This document shows, one piece after another, positions 45,415 through 54,773 of a stretch of DNA of 64,000 nt; the stretch's first letter is position 1, and each line of letters opens with the position of its first letter. A model generated the notes under the pieces. That model was not told where the DNA came from. It worked only from the letters and a program-made list of their open reading frames with translations, and searched no databases. The DNA comes from Methylomonas methanica (lineage in GTDB: Bacteria; Pseudomonadota; Gammaproteobacteria; Methylococcales; Methylomonadaceae), in contig LUUF01000103.1 of NCBI GenBank assembly GCA_001644045.1, positions 1 to 64,000 of the forward strand. Reading direction: 5' to 3'. Made by a program: the position numbers and the translations under genes.

Positions 45415-46869
45415 TTAGGGCCGAGTGGCTTTAAAAATTTGAAACCAACTCGATGCCCACTGCACTCTATCTTGAATAAACGCCGCCTTGTCGGGAAATT
45501 GTTTTACGTGATTCGGATGCCAGGGGCTCGCATCCCAGTGGGTTTTCGGCGAAATAATCCCTTTAACCGCTGGATTGGCAAAATACTGGCCGGTCAGAGC
45601 CGAGTGTTTGTCGGCTTTGTGGAATGCGGCGTTCACCAACAAAGCCGGCAAAGTGATACCCCTGGCAACTAGTCGGTTTGCCGCTAATGCAAATATTGGC
45701 TGAATCCAGGGATCGGTGTCGTGGTTCACCCAGTAACAAGCTTGCGAACCGAACGCTTCATTACTTTCTACGCCGCCCGCATGTATTTCCTTGGCTTCGC
45801 AAGCCAGATGGCGCGAGAACCCCTGGCCATCGCTGACAAATTGAGCGCGCACCACAATCATTTCGGCAAGTTGATCCTGCTCCAGTCTAATTAAAACCGC
45901 TAAATCGTCACTCCCACGGTTTGATGGCGCTTGAACGTACAGCAAACCTTGCCAGCTTCCTTCGGGCAGCGGCAGATTGGTATTGCCGATAGCGGCTTCA
46001 TCGATAAACACCTGACCGGTAATCGAATCAGTAGGGCTTTTGACCTTGCCAGCCGGCTTGCCCAATTGTGAAGTCTGCGGACTACTGTTGATGTAGAAAC
46101 GGTCGGAACGATAGGCACCCTGAAACGACGTCGGGCTAAGGCCGGTAATTACCCGTAGTTTTTCATCGGCCTGGGTATACTCTCTGGTGTCGTTTTTATA
46201 CGCATAGAAATAACCTGCTTGCCGGCGGCAGGTTTGACAAGGCGAAGAATCGCCTGAATATACATCCACCGGCACGTCTGTCGGCACGCCTTCGACGTCC
46301 TGACCGTGATAGCCGGCCAGAATGACTTTTTGCAGATTCGCGGCTTCCGCGCCAATAATCTTCCACTTGACCGGTTCATAGGCCATCAAAGCAATCACGT
46401 TCGGCACCGACGATCGAGCCAGCGTTACAGTAACGGTCTTTTGGGTGTGTTGTCCCGCATACTTCTGATGACACGCCAGCATTGCGGAGGAATTGCTTTT
46501 ATCGCCAACGCACTTGGCCCACCAGGGCTGCTCCTGCTCACCGTTGGCTGACGCACCTTCGTAGACACCGATGACATGAAGTTCCGTCCCCGGTGGGAAC
46601 CTAGCAACCGGCGGTGAGACAACGACATCGAAGGTTTCGTCATGCCAAACGCCATTGCGCGCTGTCGCGGCGGGTACCGGCGAGCTTTGGCCTGATGTTG
46701 GCGCGGCCGCCTGACCAAGCGGTTTATAGCTTGCGGAGGACTTTGCCGACGACTTAGACGGCGCATTCCATGGCCCCAATAGAATGGCCATCGCTGTCGC
46801 CAGACACGTTATAACCAAGGTCCAGCGCCAAGCGGCGGAGCGCGCCCACAGTCCTTCTTCGCTAATCAT
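45415..46869 (-). CDS. Membrane-anchored, probably periplasmic protein of unknown function
   Basis: A 484-aa protein with one N-terminal membrane helix (about residues 16-33) and a Ser/Pro/Ala-rich linker (35-70), then a large domain that should lie in the periplasm. It has a CxxC pair in SPCQTCRRQ near residue 215 and other cysteines (KCVGDK, LACHQK, ACYWVNHDTDP), suggesting disulfides or metal binding. I recognise no family. It is the last gene of a three-gene operon, 14 nt after a membrane AAA+ ATPase gene. Confidence 0.75.
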   Translation of the reverse strand: MISEEGLWARSAAWRWTLVITCLATAMAILLGPWNAPSKSSAKSSASYKPLGQAAAPTSGQSSPVPAATARNGVWHDETFDVVVSPPVARFPPGTELHVIGVYEGASANGEQEQPWWAKCVGDKSNSSAMLACHQKYAGQHTQKTVTVTLARSSVPNVIALMAYEPVKWKIIGAEAANLQKVILAGYHGQDVEGVPTDVPVDVYSGDSSPCQTCRRQAGYFYAYKNDTREYTQADEKLRVITGLSPTSFQGAYRSDRFYINSSPQTSQLGKPAGKVKSPTDSITGQVFIDEAAIGNTNLPLPEGSWQGLLYVQAPSNRGSDDLAVLIRLEQDQLAEMIVVRAQFVSDGQGFSRHLACEAKEIHAGGVESNEAFGSQACYWVNHDTDPWIQPIFALAANRLVARGITLPALLVNAAFHKADKHSALTGQYFANPAVKGIISPKTHWDASPWHPNHVKQFPDKAAFIQDRVQWASSWFQIFKATRP

Positions 46870-46883
46870 ATGCGTGTAATCGG

Positions 46884-48110
46884 TTATCCTTTAGCATAGG
46901 CAACTGCACGCTGCTGCTCATCGAGACCCAGTTCTATGCGCGCCACACCTTGCTTCTTAGCCTCGATCAACGAATCCGCCAATTGTTCTTCGATAGCCCT
47001 TACCAAATCTCGAGACGAACTGTTTTTGCCCAGTTTTCGGTATCGCGCCATCAATGTCAGGATAATTTGCGGCTCTATGCCCTGCTCGACGATTTCCAGC
47101 CCGTAGCCGCGTATCATGTCTTCAATTTCCAATGCAGCGACACGGGCAACGTCCAAGCCCTGCAATGGCCGAAACACGAAAATACGATCCAGCCGGTTTA
47201 ACACTTCAGGGGCAAACTGAGCTTCGCGTAACGCTTCAACCGCGGTAACGCGCATCGTGTCGGGATCCTGCGCATAAGTATCGGCAAGTTCCGTCAACCG
47301 GTCAGTAGCGGCATTGCTGGTCAAGACGAAGATCGCTGACGTGGTGGAAATCTGCCGGCTATCGGAGCGTTCGGTAACAAACCCGTCATTCCAAGCGGTC
47401 AGAAATGCTTTAAGCACATCGGGATGGGCCTTTTCGATTTCATCGAGCAACACGACGGCGTTTGGGGTATCGCGCAAGCCGGCCGTCAATTTGCCGTAAG
47501 AATCGGAGCCGACATAGCCTTTGGTCATGCCAAACAGTTGCGACAGGGAATAGCTACCCGACGCAAACTGCGTCATATCGAAATGCAATAAGGGCCGCTC
47601 CAGCTCTTTAGCCAGCACTTTAGCCAGATAGGTTTTCCCGGTCCCCGGCGGCCCGGCGAACATAAACACCCCCACCGGTTTTCCGCGCTGCGACAAAGCC
47701 AGCCGTCGGCGAATTTGCGAAGACATATCGTCGCAAACCGCGTCCTGGCCGATGACACGTTGCTTCAAGGCATTAGACAAGCTCTCGGCATCGATAAATG
47801 TCGCGTTGTCTTGTTCGGCCAAACCGTCTTCGATGATTTTCTTATTGGTCAGTCTATCGAGTATATCCATCAGAAGTTCCGTTTTAAGAAATGTGGGTAA
47901 TCGTGAGCGATCGTGCATCCAGGCTAATAGCAATAGCAGCCAACCGAGTGAAGCGAAGGCGACGATGTACCATACGCCGGCGCGCAGCACTGACACAACG
48001 ACAGGGATGAGCGGTGTTTTGGGCCAATGATCTTCGACGAACTGAAACAACATGACGAAGGTCATGATCGCAAATAGTGCCGGCATCCAGCGATTCAGAG
48101 TGTTAAGCAT
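46884..48110 (-). CDS. Membrane-bound AAA+ ATPase of the ClpA/ClpB type
   Basis: A 408-aa protein with two N-terminal membrane helices (about residues 9-26 and 45-63), a linker, and one AAA+ module of the Clp second-ring type: VIGQDAV (119-125), Walker A GPPGTGKT (153-160), pore-loop-like region with GYVGSDSYGKLT, Walker B VVLLDEIEKAHPDV (219-232), sensor 1 FVLTSNA, arginine finger region APEVLNRLDRIFVF, and the C-terminal small domain. Clp-type ATPases normally lack membrane helices. No ClpP-binding loop is obvious. The ATPase should face the cytoplasm. A TTG three codons upstream is an alternative start. Confidence 0.85.
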   Translation of the reverse strand: MLNTLNRWMPALFAIMTFVMLFQFVEDHWPKTPLIPVVVSVLRAGVWYIVAFASLGWLLLLLAWMHDRSRLPTFLKTELLMDILDRLTNKKIIEDGLAEQDNATFIDAESLSNALKQRVIGQDAVCDDMSSQIRRRLALSQRGKPVGVFMFAGPPGTGKTYLAKVLAKELERPLLHFDMTQFASGSYSLSQLFGMTKGYVGSDSYGKLTAGLRDTPNAVVLLDEIEKAHPDVLKAFLTAWNDGFVTERSDSRQISTTSAIFVLTSNAATDRLTELADTYAQDPDTMRVTAVEALREAQFAPEVLNRLDRIFVFRPLQGLDVARVAALEIEDMIRGYGLEIVEQGIEPQIILTLMARYRKLGKNSSSRDLVRAIEEQLADSLIEAKKQGVARIELGLDEQQRAVAYAKG

Positions 48111-48120
48111 GCCGATCAAA

Positions 48121-48765
48121 TTAAAACGACACGGGTACTGTCAGGGTTTGAGCAGCTTGCAATACCGGCAAGGAAACCATGCCTGCACCATTTTTTACAC
48201 CTAACGTAATTCCTCCGCCCCCATCATGCACACCGCTGATCTTGACGGTTTTCGACGAGTCAACAGGCACGGCGATGCGAGTCTGACTTTTTTGGAGGAC
48301 AATATCCATTTCGAATCCGGCTGACGAGACATGTACAACGTCGCCGTCAGCCGCGGCAAAATCCCATAGAGTGATCCAAACCAAACCGGTCTCGCTAACT
48401 TGTGACCTTGGCATAGCGGTTGCTGATGACGTGCTTCGATTCAACAACGCAGTTTGCAACTGTTGGCGTTGAGGAGGCTGGAGTTGCATCGAATCTAGAG
48501 CGGTATCGGTATCCTGAACAGAGACAGGTTCAACATCAATAGACTTAAGCTTGGCAAATTCCGCTACCAGCGTCGCTTGCTCTGCCTTGGAGACACTATC
48601 GCTCGACACCGTACCCCATATAGCTGTCATCCCGTAACCCAGGCCGGCAACCAACAACATTCCCGCCATAAAAAGCTTGATCTTCGACATACTCGAAGAA
48701 GCGGCGGGCTTTGGCTTTCCCGGCGATTGCGAGGCGGATTTGGGCAATGGCTCTAGATGTTTCAT
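48121..48765 (-). CDS. Single-pass membrane protein, first gene of the AAA+ operon
   Basis: A protein of about 214 aa (222 if an upstream GTG at 48789 is used; neither start has a clear ribosome-binding site). A positively charged, Ser/Pro-rich N-terminal tail is followed by one membrane helix (MAGMLLVAGLGYGMTAIWG, about residues 32-50) and a C-terminal domain that should be periplasmic, with a helical stalk and a beta-rich end (VVHVSSAGFEMDIVL, TVKISGVHDGGGGITLGV). No family recognised. It is the first of three same-strand genes with gaps of 10-14 nt. Confidence 0.72.
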   Translation of the reverse strand: MKHLEPLPKSASQSPGKPKPAASSSMSKIKLFMAGMLLVAGLGYGMTAIWGTVSSDSVSKAEQATLVAEFAKLKSIDVEPVSVQDTDTALDSMQLQPPQRQQLQTALLNRSTSSATAMPRSQVSETGLVWITLWDFAAADGDVVHVSSAGFEMDIVLQKSQTRIAVPVDSSKTVKISGVHDGGGGITLGVKNGAGMVSLPVLQAAQTLTVPVSF

Positions 48766-49055
48766 TGAACGATATTGGCGGACAGACACCTTCGCGTCTT
48801 TAGTTATAGAAAGGCATTTATCTAGGGATAATGCTATGTTCCGGCAAGTATAGACAGAATCCGATGAAAGCGTGGGCGGCTATTCATTCGCTTATTTTCG
48901 CTAATCACACCTTATTTCGGGATTTGCTTTTAAGGGCCTAAACCATGCAAAACAAAGTATTTCTTTAGTGGTTGGCAACTTGTGCCACTGTCCTTGTTTT
49001 ATTTGCCAAAGGAGTGTCTATTCTTTACAAAGCGCTTCAAGTTATATCTACCGCC

Positions 49056-50306
49056 ATGAAATCATTTTCCGTTAGCAATTCAATCGCCATCGATAGTCGC
49101 TCCCGCCGCCGCTTTCTAAAGCTGGCCGCAGCCGGCTTGGCGTCCGCCAGTATGCCGGCATCGGCGCTGTTTCGGCTGAACAATCAGTGTCTCGATCCGG
49201 CCGGTACGCCTGCCTCGGCCCTTGAAACCGCGGCCTGGCAAGGCATCAATCCGGCCGACTGGTGGGATTGCCATACCCATATAGTCGGCTCGGGCGACGG
49301 CGGTAGCGGCATTACGCAAACGCCGGATATGCACGCGCCGCTGCGGCACCCGGTGCAAACCCTGCAACATTGGGCTTACGCCAATGCGGCCTGTATTCCC
49401 GATACCGACCAAGACAATGCGTTTGTAAAACGCCTGCGCGCGTTGATGAACACCACGCCCAAGGGCGCCAAGGCCATGCTGTATGCCTTCGACCGCGCGC
49501 ACGGCGCCAGCGGCGATCCTGATCACGCCAACACGGCGTTTTTTGTCCCCAACGAATACGCCCAAAGCCTGGCCCACGCCTATCCGGAACGCTTCGAATG
49601 GGTGGCCAGCATCCATCCCTACCGCCAGGATTGCGTCAAGGTACTGGAACGAGCCGCCGCGAATGGCGCGCGGGCGGTGAAATGGCTGCCGCCGGCGATG
49701 GGCATAGACCCGGCATCCCCACAATGTGACCGGTTCTATAAGGCAGCTGCGCAATTGAATATCCCGATCATCACCCACGGCGGCGAGGAGAACGCGCTGC
49801 ACGGCGCCGACCAACCTTTGTTCGGCAATCCGCTGCGTTTGCGGCGGGCGTTGGATGCCGGCGTGCGGATCGTGATCGCCCATTGCGCCACCTTGGGCAC
49901 GGACGTGGATGGAGACGGCCGGGAAGTCAGAAGCTTTGATTTGTTTGCCAGGTTGATGGCCGAGAAGCAATGGCAGGATAGGCTGTTTGGGGATATTTCC
50001 GCGATTGTATTACGCAATCGTGACATGGAAGTGATCAAAACGCTGCTGACGGAAACAGCCTAGCATAGCCGCTTGTTGTATGGTTCGGATTATCCGCTGA
50101 CCGGGATTTTGCCGTTGATCTCGCCCGCAGCGTTTGCCAAAGCCGGCTTGCTGAGCGAAGACGCCGTCGAGCCGTTACTGGCACTTCAGGAATATCACCC
50201 CTTCCGCTTCGATTTTGTGTTGAAACGCAGCCTGGCTTGGCAAGGCAAGCGCTTTGCCGACAGCGTTTTTGCAACTCGGCCGTTTTTTACGCGTCAAAGC
50301 AGCTAA
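49056..50306 (+). pseudogene. Tat-exported amidohydrolase interrupted by an in-frame TAG
   Basis: The frame encodes a 416-codon amidohydrolase (amidohydrolase 2/ACMSD-like) with one amber codon at 50061-50063 (codon 336). It begins with a twin-arginine signal (RRRFLK at 17-22), then the metal site DCHTH (71-75), the second His in IITHGGEEN, and IVIAHCA. The metal-ligand Asp of the family lies in GSDYPL, nine codons after the TAG. The frame then continues without error to 50306. A single C-to-T change (CAG to TAG) would explain it. Without readthrough the 335-aa product lacks its catalytic Asp. Confidence 0.85.
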
Positions 50307-50310
50307 GCCC

Positions 50311-51228
50311 TCAAGCCATCGCCCGCAGCAAATTGCCGTAAAACAAGGCCTTGCCGGTTTTGCTCTGCATCCAGAGTTGTTTTATTTCGATTTGATTTTT
50401 AGCAAAATACGGCCCGGCGGCATTGGCTAAATCCGCCAATTCCACCTTCGGCGAGTAGGTGTTCAGGATTAAAAACGCGCCCGGATTCATCAAGCCGCGC
50501 GCGGTTTCTATCAAGTCGGCCAGCTGATTTTCCAATTTCCATTTTTCGCCCTTCGCGCCCAAGCCCCAGGCCGGCGGGTCCATGATGATGCCGTCGTAGC
50601 GGTTGCCGCGTTTTAATTCGCGCCTGGCAAACTTCAATGCATCTTCCAGTACCCATTTGATGTCGCTCAACCCGCTACGTGTCTGGTTGTCGTTGGCCCA
50701 ATCCAGCATTTGCTTGACCGAGTCCACATGCACCACCTCCGCGCCATTCGCCCGCGCAACCAACGAGGCCGCGCCTGTGTAGGCAAACAGGTTTAATACC
50801 TTGTCGCCGGGCTTGACCTGCTCGGCGATAAACCGCCAGTTGGCTTGCTGCTCCGGAAACAAACCCACGTGTTTAAATTTGGTTAGCTTCAAACCGAAGC
50901 GTAATTGTTGATAAGAAATCTGCCAGTGTTCCGATGCCTGCGGCTGCAACCTTTTCCAGGTGCCTTGGGTGGACGACAGCTCTTCGAATTCCCAGTCCGC
51001 CCCGGCCTGCCAATCCGACCACGACCAACCCGGCTTGAAATGCGCTTGAATCTCCGGGCGTATCGTCACCACCTCGCCCCAACGTTCCAGTTTCTTGCCG
51101 TCGCCCGCATCCAGCAGCTCATAATCGGGCCAGCCCACCGCAGATTCCCGCACTTCCAATCCGGCTGCCGCCGTATCGTTGCCCGCGTGACGGTCGGATG
51201 ATTTGCGCTGCGTGAATTGCTTTGACAT
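50311..51228 (-). CDS. SAM-dependent RNA methyltransferase of the RlmI-like type
   Basis: A 305-aa class I methyltransferase. The SAM loop KVLNLFAYTGAASLVA (about residues 141-156), the acidic HVDSVKQMLDWA strand and the catalytic-type motif IIMDPPAWG (about 212-220) are those of the RlmI/RlmK group that makes m5C or m7G in 23S rRNA. The N-terminal PUA domain of RlmI is absent, replaced by about 100 residues of beta-rich sequence, so the substrate is not certain. It is convergent with the amidohydrolase frame, 4 nt away. Confidence 0.82.
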   Translation of the reverse strand: MSKQFTQRKSSDRHAGNDTAAAGLEVRESAVGWPDYELLDAGDGKKLERWGEVVTIRPEIQAHFKPGWSWSDWQAGADWEFEELSSTQGTWKRLQPQASEHWQISYQQLRFGLKLTKFKHVGLFPEQQANWRFIAEQVKPGDKVLNLFAYTGAASLVARANGAEVVHVDSVKQMLDWANDNQTRSGLSDIKWVLEDALKFARRELKRGNRYDGIIMDPPAWGLGAKGEKWKLENQLADLIETARGLMNPGAFLILNTYSPKVELADLANAAGPYFAKNQIEIKQLWMQSKTGKALFYGNLLRAMA

Positions 51229-51498
51229 TTTTTGATACTGGGTTGCTATGAGGCGAACTTGAGGTCAATCGCTGACGCCCAACAGTGGATTAAACCGCAA
51301 ATTCTATTCCCTAATACCGATACCGGCCACTCCGGGCGCTGAATGTGGGTCAATCGCCGCTGCCAGTTCACAAACCAATCAACAATTTGACCTGGTTTTG
51401 TTAATCCTGCAACATGCTTACGGCTTAATCGAAACCTAATCGATAAGACTCAAAACTTAAACAAACTCCGCGTCTTTAACGAACAGGGATGCAACCCC

Positions 51499-53895
51499 AT
51501 GAAAATCAAACCGCTAAGCCCGGCGCAGTTATACACGCCTTGCAAGCTCGAACAGTTACCGTTTAAGACCACCGACGAGTTGGACGATGTCGATAGCGTA
51601 TTGGGCCAGGAACGGGCGATAGCCGCGATCAAGTTTGGCATCCGTCTGGATAAACCCGGCTATAACATCTTTGCGATGGCGCCGGATGGCACCGGCAAGC
51701 TGACCACTATCAAGCAACTGGCCGAGCACGAAGCCTGTCGCCAGCCGGTACCGTCGGATTGGTGTTACGTACACAACTTCAAGCAACCGGCCAAACCCAA
51801 GGCAATCTGGCTGGAACCCGGCGAGGGCAAAGGGTTTCAAGAAGACATGGCCGAGCTGATCGACGAACTTAGCGTCGGCATTCCGGCGGCCTTTGACGGC
51901 GACGAGTACCGCTCGCGAGCCGGCGAATTGGAAAACGAATCGCGGCAGCGGGAAATCGAAGTACTGAACAAGCTGCGCGAAGAAGCCGAGCAAGCCCATA
52001 TCATTTTCACGGAAACCGCCAACGGCTACGCCTTCCTGCCGGCCAACGACGATAACGAACCTTACGCGCCGGAGCAATTCAATAAGCTGGATAAAGAGCG
52101 CCAGCACCAGTTTCACGACACCGTGCTGGCCTTGCAGGAAAAGGTGCAGGATGCGATCAAAAAATTTCCGCAATGGCGCAAGCAAACCAAGCGCAAACTG
52201 CAAGCCCTAAACCGGGAAGTGGCCGAGCTCGCGGTGCATCACTCGATAGACGATCTGAAAGACAAATACGCCAAGCACCAAGCGGTGCTGGATTATCTCA
52301 GCGCCGTGCAACAAGACATCATCGACCATGTGCGCGACTTTATTCCGCACAGCGACAAGGTACTGTCCTTCATGGAATTGCCGCAAGATCCCAATCCGTT
52401 CAAGCGCTATCAGGTCAATCTGATGGTGGATTTGAATCACAAACGCGCCGCGCCGGTGATTTGCGAGGATTTGCCCAACCACGGCAATCTGCTGGGCCGC
52501 ATCGACCACCAAGCGCAAATGGGTTCGTTGGTTACCGACTTTACCATGATCAAGCCCGGCGCATTTCATAAAGCCAACGGCGGTTACCTGATCCTGGACG
52601 CGCGCAAATTGTTATTGCAACCCTATGCCTGGGAAACCTTAAAACGCACTTTGCAAGCCGGCGAAATCCGCATCGAATCGCTGGAACGGGCGCTGAGCCT
52701 GATCAGCACTTCCTCGTTGGAACCCGAGCCTATCCCGCTGAACATCAAGGTCATCCTGCTCGGCGATCCGCTGCTGTATTACCTGTTGAGTTTTTACGAC
52801 CCCGAGTTTCAGGACTTCTTCAAAGTCGCCGCGGACTTTGCCGGCCACGTCGACCGCGAGCACAACAGCCTGGAATACGCCCGGCTACTGGCGACTATCG
52901 CGCGCCGGGAAAAACTGCGGCCGCTCAGCCAGCAAGCCGTGGCCCGCATCATCGAGCACAGCGCGCGGATGGCCGACGATTCGGAAAAACTGCTCACTCA
53001 TCTGCGCAGTATCAAGGATTTACTGACCGAAGCCGATTACTGGGCCGGCGAAAACGGCCATACCGTGATCGCCAATAGCGATGTGCAGCAAGCCATCGAC
53101 GAAAAAAATCACCGGCTGGACCGAATCCGCGAACGACTTTACGAAACCATTCAGCGCGGCACCATCATGATCGCCACCGAAGACAAGGTCGTCGGCCAGA
53201 TCAACGGCTTGTCGGTCTTGCAACTGGGCGAATTCAGTTTCGGCCAGCCGTCGCGGATCACCGCCACCACCCGCATGGGCAACGGCAAGGTGGTGGACAT
53301 CGAACGGGAAACCGAGCTGGGCGGCGCGATTCATTCCAAAGGCGTGCTGATTTTGTCCAGCTTTATCGCCTCTCGCTACGCCCGTACCCGGCCGTTTTCG
53401 CTGGCCGCCAGCCTGGTGTTCGAGCAATCCTACGGCCACGTGGAAGGCGATAGCGCGTCGCTGGCGGAGTTGTGCGCGATCCTGTCTTCGCTGGCGCAAG
53501 TGCCGCTACGCCAGGATCTGGCGATGACCGGCTCGGTGAATCAGCTTGGCCAGGTGCAACCTATCGGCGGCGTGAATGAAAAAATCGAAGGCTTTTTCGA
53601 CATTTGCGCGGCTCGTGGTCTGAGCGGCAGCCAGGGCGTGATCATCCCGGCCAGCAATATCCCGCATTTAATGCTGCGTTGGGATGTGGTGCATGCCGCG
53701 CAAGCCGGGCAGTTCCATATTTATCAGGTCGCCACGGTCGATGATGCACTGGGTTTATTGAGTGACATGGACGTAGGCATGGCAGACGCGCAAGGCCAAT
53801 TTCCAGGCGATTCGTTCAACGGCAAAATCGACGCACAGTTGCAGCAATTTACCAGCTTGGTCAAGGAGTTTGCGGCTAAAGCAGACGGCAAATGA
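51499..53895 (+). CDS. Lon-like ATP-dependent protease
   Basis: A 798-aa AAA+ protease of the Lon-like (COG1067, LonB/LonC-type) group. An N-terminal AAA region with the loop APDGTGKLTTIK (about residues 55-66) is followed by a long helical insertion (140-280) and a C-terminal S16 protease domain. The Ser-Lys dyad is Ser652 (EGDSASL) and Lys695 (NEKIEGF), 43 residues apart as in E. coli Lon. No membrane helices or N-terminal LAN domain are seen. Likely cytosolic protein quality control. Confidence 0.9.
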   Translation: MKIKPLSPAQLYTPCKLEQLPFKTTDELDDVDSVLGQERAIAAIKFGIRLDKPGYNIFAMAPDGTGKLTTIKQLAEHEACRQPVPSDWCYVHNFKQPAKPKAIWLEPGEGKGFQEDMAELIDELSVGIPAAFDGDEYRSRAGELENESRQREIEVLNKLREEAEQAHIIFTETANGYAFLPANDDNEPYAPEQFNKLDKERQHQFHDTVLALQEKVQDAIKKFPQWRKQTKRKLQALNREVAELAVHHSIDDLKDKYAKHQAVLDYLSAVQQDIIDHVRDFIPHSDKVLSFMELPQDPNPFKRYQVNLMVDLNHKRAAPVICEDLPNHGNLLGRIDHQAQMGSLVTDFTMIKPGAFHKANGGYLILDARKLLLQPYAWETLKRTLQAGEIRIESLERALSLISTSSLEPEPIPLNIKVILLGDPLLYYLLSFYDPEFQDFFKVAADFAGHVDREHNSLEYARLLATIARREKLRPLSQQAVARIIEHSARMADDSEKLLTHLRSIKDLLTEADYWAGENGHTVIANSDVQQAIDEKNHRLDRIRERLYETIQRGTIMIATEDKVVGQINGLSVLQLGEFSFGQPSRITATTRMGNGKVVDIERETELGGAIHSKGVLILSSFIASRYARTRPFSLAASLVFEQSYGHVEGDSASLAELCAILSSLAQVPLRQDLAMTGSVNQLGQVQPIGGVNEKIEGFFDICAARGLSGSQGVIIPASNIPHLMLRWDVVHAAQAGQFHIYQVATVDDALGLLSDMDVGMADAQGQFPGDSFNGKIDAQLQQFTSLVKEFAAKADGK

Positions 53896-53914
53896 AGTGC
53901 TGTCTGCTTGGAAA

Positions 53915-53956
53915 TAGCCGTGTAGAGACACAAGACTTTGCGCCTCTACACGGCTA
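53915..53956. repeat. Long inverted repeat at a convergent gene end
   Basis: A 13-bp perfect stem TAGCCGTGTAGAG / CTCTACACGGCTA with a 16-nt loop, ending inside the stop codon of the minus-strand dioxygenase gene. It may work as a bidirectional terminator. The core GTAGAGAC...CTCTAC resembles dispersed palindromic repeats of other bacteria, which suggests a repeat-family member. Confidence 0.6.
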
Positions 53957-54742
53957 CCCAACCTGGACAGACAACATCGAGATAGCGCCCAGCGTGGTTT
54001 TATCGGTGAAAAAACCCAGACTTTCGCCCTCGTCTCGCAAACCCAGGATATACAGCAAGGGCAGAAAATGTTCGTCCGTGGGAATGGCCAAGGCTGCATC
54101 ACCTAGCTCTCGGTATCTAACTAAGGCGCGATGATCGCCGTCGATAAGCAATTGTTTAATCCGTTCGGCAAACGCCACGGCCCAGTCGTGCGCGGTATCC
54201 CGCCAAATCGCCGCCTGCAAATTGTGGACGATATTGCCGCTGCCGACGATCAATACGCCTTCGTCTCGCAACCAACCTAATGCTTTGCCCAGTTGATAGT
54301 GCTGTTCCGGCGATTTATTCAGGTCTAAACTGAGTTGCATAACCGGAACATCGGCTTCTGGAAACATGTGGCACAAAATCGACCAGCTGCCATGATCCAA
54401 ACCCCAATCCTGATCCAATACAATCGACGGCATCAGTTCGTGAATACGCATCGCCAATACCGGGCTGCCGGGCGCCGGATAGACAAAATCGAATAAAGCT
54501 TTCGGAAAACCATAAAAATCGTGAATAGTCCTTGGCTGCGGCATCGCCGTGATACGGGCACCCTCGGTTTGCCAATGCGCGGAGATACATAAAACAGCCT
54601 TGGGCCTGGGCAGCGTTTGTCCCAACGCCGCCCAAGCACGACTGAATTCGTTATCTTCAATCGCATTCAGCGGACTACCGTGACCGATGAATAAGGCCGG
54701 CATCCTTGCCAGGTTTTGGTTGTCAGGCTTGGCCATATTCAT
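53954..54742 (-). CDS. Extradiol-type aromatic ring-opening dioxygenase, YgiD/DODA family
   Basis: A 262-aa member of the class III extradiol dioxygenase family that includes E. coli YgiD (4,5-DOPA dioxygenase). Metal-site histidines are visible in FIGHGSPLNA, CISAHWQTEGARITA, LDHGSWSIL and GSGNIVHNLQ. The start at 54742 (M-N-M-A-K-P-D-N-Q) follows a GGGAG site; a start nine codons upstream is possible. It is third in an azoreductase-pirin-dioxygenase operon, 31 nt after pirin, which points to handling of quinones or catechols. Confidence 0.88.
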   Translation of the reverse strand: MNMAKPDNQNLARMPALFIGHGSPLNAIEDNEFSRAWAALGQTLPRPKAVLCISAHWQTEGARITAMPQPRTIHDFYGFPKALFDFVYPAPGSPVLAMRIHELMPSIVLDQDWGLDHGSWSILCHMFPEADVPVMQLSLDLNKSPEQHYQLGKALGWLRDEGVLIVGSGNIVHNLQAAIWRDTAHDWAVAFAERIKQLLIDGDHRALVRYRELGDAALAIPTDEHFLPLLYILGLRDEGESLGFFTDKTTLGAISMLSVQVG

Positions 54743-54773
54743 CGTATCTGCTCCCATAAAGTGTTCCATCCGC

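Noticed and set aside
50061-50063. Pyrrolysine or selenocysteine recoding at the in-frame stop
   Set aside because: The codon is TAG, not TGA, no suppressor tRNA or recoding structure is visible, and the flanking residues are not a known pyrrolysine site.
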